DNA of 9,992 nucleotides from DAOTXN01 sp034435435 (GTDB taxonomy: Bacteria > Chloroflexota > Anaerolineae > S140-20), in assembly GCA_034435435.1 (NCBI GenBank), contig DAOTXN010000042.1:1-9992 (forward strand). The letters run 5' to 3'. The first letter of the stretch is position 1. Every line of letters starts with the position of its first letter. The notes beneath the pieces were generated by a model that saw only the letters and a list, made by a program, of their open reading frames with translations, searched no databases and had not been told where the DNA came from. Position numbers and translations under genes: made by a program. Positions 8,586-9,992 of the stretch are shown piece after piece.

Positions 8586-8990
8586 TCACACTTTGCTCCC
8601 CGTGTCGCGCAATTGGACATCAATGGTGCAGATGTGGTTCACCAACCATTCCTCCAACGTCACCTTCAGTGCGACAACTTCGACCGGCGTTGCCCCTTCC
8701 TGTTTCACCCAGGCCTTGATTTCAGCAATCTTGCCGCGAAACTCATCATGCGCGGCCCGGTTCGCAGCCAGAGCCGGCGAGTGGAGACGCGCCATGCTCG
8801 CTTCTTCACCGGCAAAGTGGATTTCGGTATATTGCGCCAGAAAATCCAGAGTGCTCTGTATGGCGTCTTGCCCCTTACGACTCACCACGGCCGCGTCAAA
8901 CTCGTTGAACCGGCGTATCCATTCCTTATGCTGCGCGTCGATGTCTGACAAACCGGTCGCCATCTTTTCACCATTCCATTCGATGGTCAT
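8586..8990 (-). CDS. Bacteriohemerythrin (single-domain hemerythrin-like protein)
   Basis: A 134-residue protein, the normal size for stand-alone bacterial hemerythrins: four-helix bundles with a non-haem di-iron centre that bind oxygen reversibly for storage, delivery or sensing. Family ligands seen: His21 (DAQHKEW), His58 and Glu62 (HFAGEE), His81 (AAHDEF), His119 and Asp124 (WLVNHICTID). The position of the seventh ligand, normally a His four residues before His81, is Asn77 (ANRAAH); the codon is AAC. The opening IEWNGEKMATGLSDIDAQH matches the usual N-terminus. The ATG has AAGGAG 8 nt upstream. No signal peptide, so cytoplasmic. It is a single-gene unit; a TTGACA at 9055-9060 (minus) could be its -35, but the matching -10 (GTGAAT) is weak. 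Nothing links it functionally to the convergent lipoprotein gene. Confidence 0.93.
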   Translation of the reverse strand: MTIEWNGEKMATGLSDIDAQHKEWIRRFNEFDAAVVSRKGQDAIQSTLDFLAQYTEIHFAGEEASMARLHSPALAANRAAHDEFRGKIAEIKAWVKQEGATPVEVVALKVTLEEWLVNHICTIDVQLRDTGSKV

Positions 8991-9004
8991 ATCGTTTTCT
9001 CCTT

Positions 9005-9304
9005 GGTGCTTCTCCAGCAGCCGCTGGCGGCATTCACCGTTGCTCCGGCTGAATTGTCAAATCCAGTCGCCACATCCCGCAAGCCACCCGCCTGCTGGCA
9101 AAAGACGCAGTCAAGCTCAAAGCCGTCACAGCAGTTGGATCATCGTCGGGATGGTCATCGCCGTCTCTTTCGCGACGACGCATCAAAAAGCGGGATGATA
9201 ATTCTATCTTAGCGCCACTGCCGCCGTCTGTCCATAAAAGACACGTAAAATTTTTGTAATTGCTCAGCCCAGATACTTTAAAGCGGCAAACCCAAAGCCA
9301 TTCA
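9005..9304. other. Non-coding stretch upstream of the hemerythrin gene
   Basis: Short frames here have no recognisable family features and none has a good ribosome-binding site. The only signals seen are the possible hemerythrin -35 at 9055-9060 (minus) and an AT-rich patch at about 9195-9270. It probably holds the hemerythrin promoter and otherwise decayed or neutral sequence. Confidence 0.5.
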
Positions 9305-9369
9305 ACAGGATTCACAAGATTCACAGGATGGAATTCGTGGAAAAATCCTGCAAATCCTGTAAATCTTGT
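9305..9369. repeat. Dyad of 9-nt-period repeats (AGGATTCAC / ATCCTGTAA units)
   Basis: The left arm (9305-9329) is built of the 9-nt units AGGATTCAC, AAGATTCAC, AGGAT. The right arm (9345-9369) is ATCCTGCAA, ATCCTGTAA, ATCTTGT. The arms are reverse complements at 20 of 25 positions, and the mismatches are transitions that mostly allow G-U pairs, so a transcript could fold into a long hairpin with a 15-nt loop. Units of this type (AATCCTGTAAATCCTGT) are dispersed extragenic repeats in several bacterial phyla, from memory and not checked here. When translated they give NPVNPV or KSCKSC-like peptides often misannotated as proteins. Confidence 0.75.
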
Positions 9370-9420
9370 CCAAAGAGCTACCAGGGTGAGCAGTTACAAA
9401 TTTTTCCGAAAAAGGGGGGT

Positions 9421-9546
9421 TTACTTGCCAATTCCCAGCGCGGCCAGCTCATCGGCCACGCTCAGTTTGAGCTTTTGCAGGCGGGCAACCGGCACGATGA
9501 AATTGAAATCGGTGATTTTTTGTTCAGCCCGACCAAATAGGCCGGG
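9421..9546 (-). pseudogene. Possible C-terminal gene remnant, unrecognised
   Basis: The minus strand has a coding-like run of about 40 codons ending at a TAA at 9421. Its product ends NFIVPVARLQKLKLSVADEL and then AALGIGK, a plausible amphipathic C-terminus, and third codon positions are GC-rich as in neighbouring genes. No start codon with a ribosome-binding site is visible, and further upstream the frame runs into the tRNA fragment, so it cannot be a whole gene. I do not recognise a family. It may be the tail of a gene lost by rearrangement, or chance. Confidence 0.25.
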
Positions 9547-9583
9547 CCGGCAAGGAGCGGCCCAAACCACTGGATGTTTTTCA

Positions 9584-9636
9584 GGTGCCGAGGGCCAGAC
9601 TTGAACTGGCGACACATGGATTTTCAGTCCATTGCT
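9584..9636 (-). pseudogene. tRNA-Phe(GAA) 3' fragment lacking the 5' acceptor and D arm (likely attR)
   Basis: On the minus strand this reads as the last two-thirds of a tRNA. It runs from the 3' side of the D stem (AGC, A), through a perfect 5-bp anticodon stem ATGGA/TCCAT with loop CTGAAAA (anticodon GAA at 9623-9625), a 5-nt variable loop GTGTC, a T arm GCCAG-TTCAAGT-CTGGC, the 3' acceptor strand CCTCGGC and discriminator A, then CC (a full CCA is not encoded). The 5' partner GCCGAGG and the D arm are absent; sequence upstream of 9636 is unrelated. It cannot make a tRNA. A 3' tRNA piece beside an integrase relic is the standard footprint of tRNA-targeted integration. Confidence 0.85.
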
Positions 9637-9693
9637 TCCTGGTCCACGCGTCAACCGGACTGGAGAGCGATGGACTATCGACTCCATTACTCC

Positions 9694-9890
9694 TCAACCG
9701 CCTTCCTCTCGGTGATGATTCCACGGAGACAAGCGTTCTGTAGCCGCTCGCACGTGATCGCGATCCTGATGCGCGTAAGAGTTGGCAGTCGTAACCACTG
9801 TTGTATGACCCAGCTTATCTCTAGTGGTCTGTCAAGGATCATATTCCTAGTACGAGTGACAAAATGCCCTCACGTAGTTGGATCATGAAC
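9694..9890 (-). pseudogene. Tyrosine recombinase/integrase, decayed C-terminal fragment
   Basis: In one minus frame, codons from 9819 to a TGA at 9694 encode DKLGHTTVVTTANSYAHQD, then a helix DHVRAATERL and a short tail. LGH-T-V-TT-Y-H is the box II region of tyrosine recombinases (integrases): the LGH histidine followed ten residues later by the nucleophile Tyr in SYAH. The frame is closed upstream by TGA at 9832-9834. In other frames further upstream lie HD (9882-9887) and LR (9872-9877), like a broken box I (HDLRH). The first His of box I and the LGH His are 80 nt apart, against 78 in XerD, as expected after small indels. No start, catalytic arginine context or N-terminal domain remains in the window, so the gene is inactive or assembled from fragments. 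It reads toward the adjacent tRNA fragment. Confidence 0.75.
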
Positions 9891-9992
9891 GACACAGCGA
9901 GATGCGTTACGACGCCAAGCCCGCATTACTTTCTGCTTGGGTGGCGATGCACAGCGGCGCGGTATGGCTTTGCGCTCGACCTTACTCTCAAC
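9891..9992. other. Right edge: probable continuation of the degraded integrative element
   Basis: A minus-strand frame stays open from the window edge to a TGA near 9870, but its product (with RAWRRNASR) was not recognised as any family, including the middle part of integrases. It may be the further-decayed integrase or another remnant of the element. Confidence 0.3.

Noticed and set aside
9584..9712. A complete tRNA with a large insertion, using CCGAG near 9708-9712 as the 5' acceptor strand
   Set aside because: Only five bases pair, no D arm fits, and those bases fall in the integrase relic. The product would be 129 nt with no recognisable intron.
9574..9888. Plus-strand reading frame across the tRNA fragment with a peptide like DLNWRHMDFQSIA
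   Set aside because: This peptide arises from the complement of a tRNA and is a known type of false protein call. The integrase relic is on the other strand.

Overview
The window looks like chromosomal DNA from a Chloroflexota bacterium, probably of the class Anaerolineae. This rests on the character of the partial 16S rRNA gene, the high GC content, the gene set (a dnaX-ebfC-recR cluster, an orphan TatA, a giant Asp-box lipoprotein with a Pro/Thr linker) and a dispersed 9-nt-period repeat of a kind seen in such genomes. The taxonomy is inferred from recognition of the sequence, not from a database search.

Left part (1-4024, all on the minus strand): dnaX (clamp-loader subunit), ebfC/ybaB (nucleoid-associated protein) and recR (recombination mediator) are packed 15 and 3 bp apart, a classic replication/repair operon. 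Only 39 bp beyond recR come two tandem, perfect-consensus sigma70 promoters (each TTGACA-17 bp-TATAAT). These drive a 16S rRNA gene that runs off the left edge. The leader carries a boxA-like antitermination element and small hairpins. No terminator is visible between recR and the rRNA promoters.

Middle (4025-4551): a compact divergent promoter region. The dnaX and tatA promoters lie back to back with their -35 boxes 1 bp apart. A 117-bp MITE-like element with perfect 18-bp inverted ends sits on the dnaX side and touches the predicted dnaX -10. tatA encodes a 59-residue Tat translocase subunit and is followed by a hairpin terminator.

Right-centre (4552-8990): a 1338-residue secreted lipoprotein built almost wholly of Asp-box (BNR) beta-propeller blades, converging on a single-domain bacteriohemerythrin that lacks one of the seven usual iron ligands.

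Right end (9005-9992): no intact gene. It holds a dyad repeat of 9-nt units, a short orphan coding-like tail, the 3' two-thirds of a tRNA-Phe gene without its 5' part, and directly beside it the decayed C-terminal end of a tyrosine recombinase. Together the last two read as one end (attR) of an old integrative element whose body lies beyond the right edge of the window.
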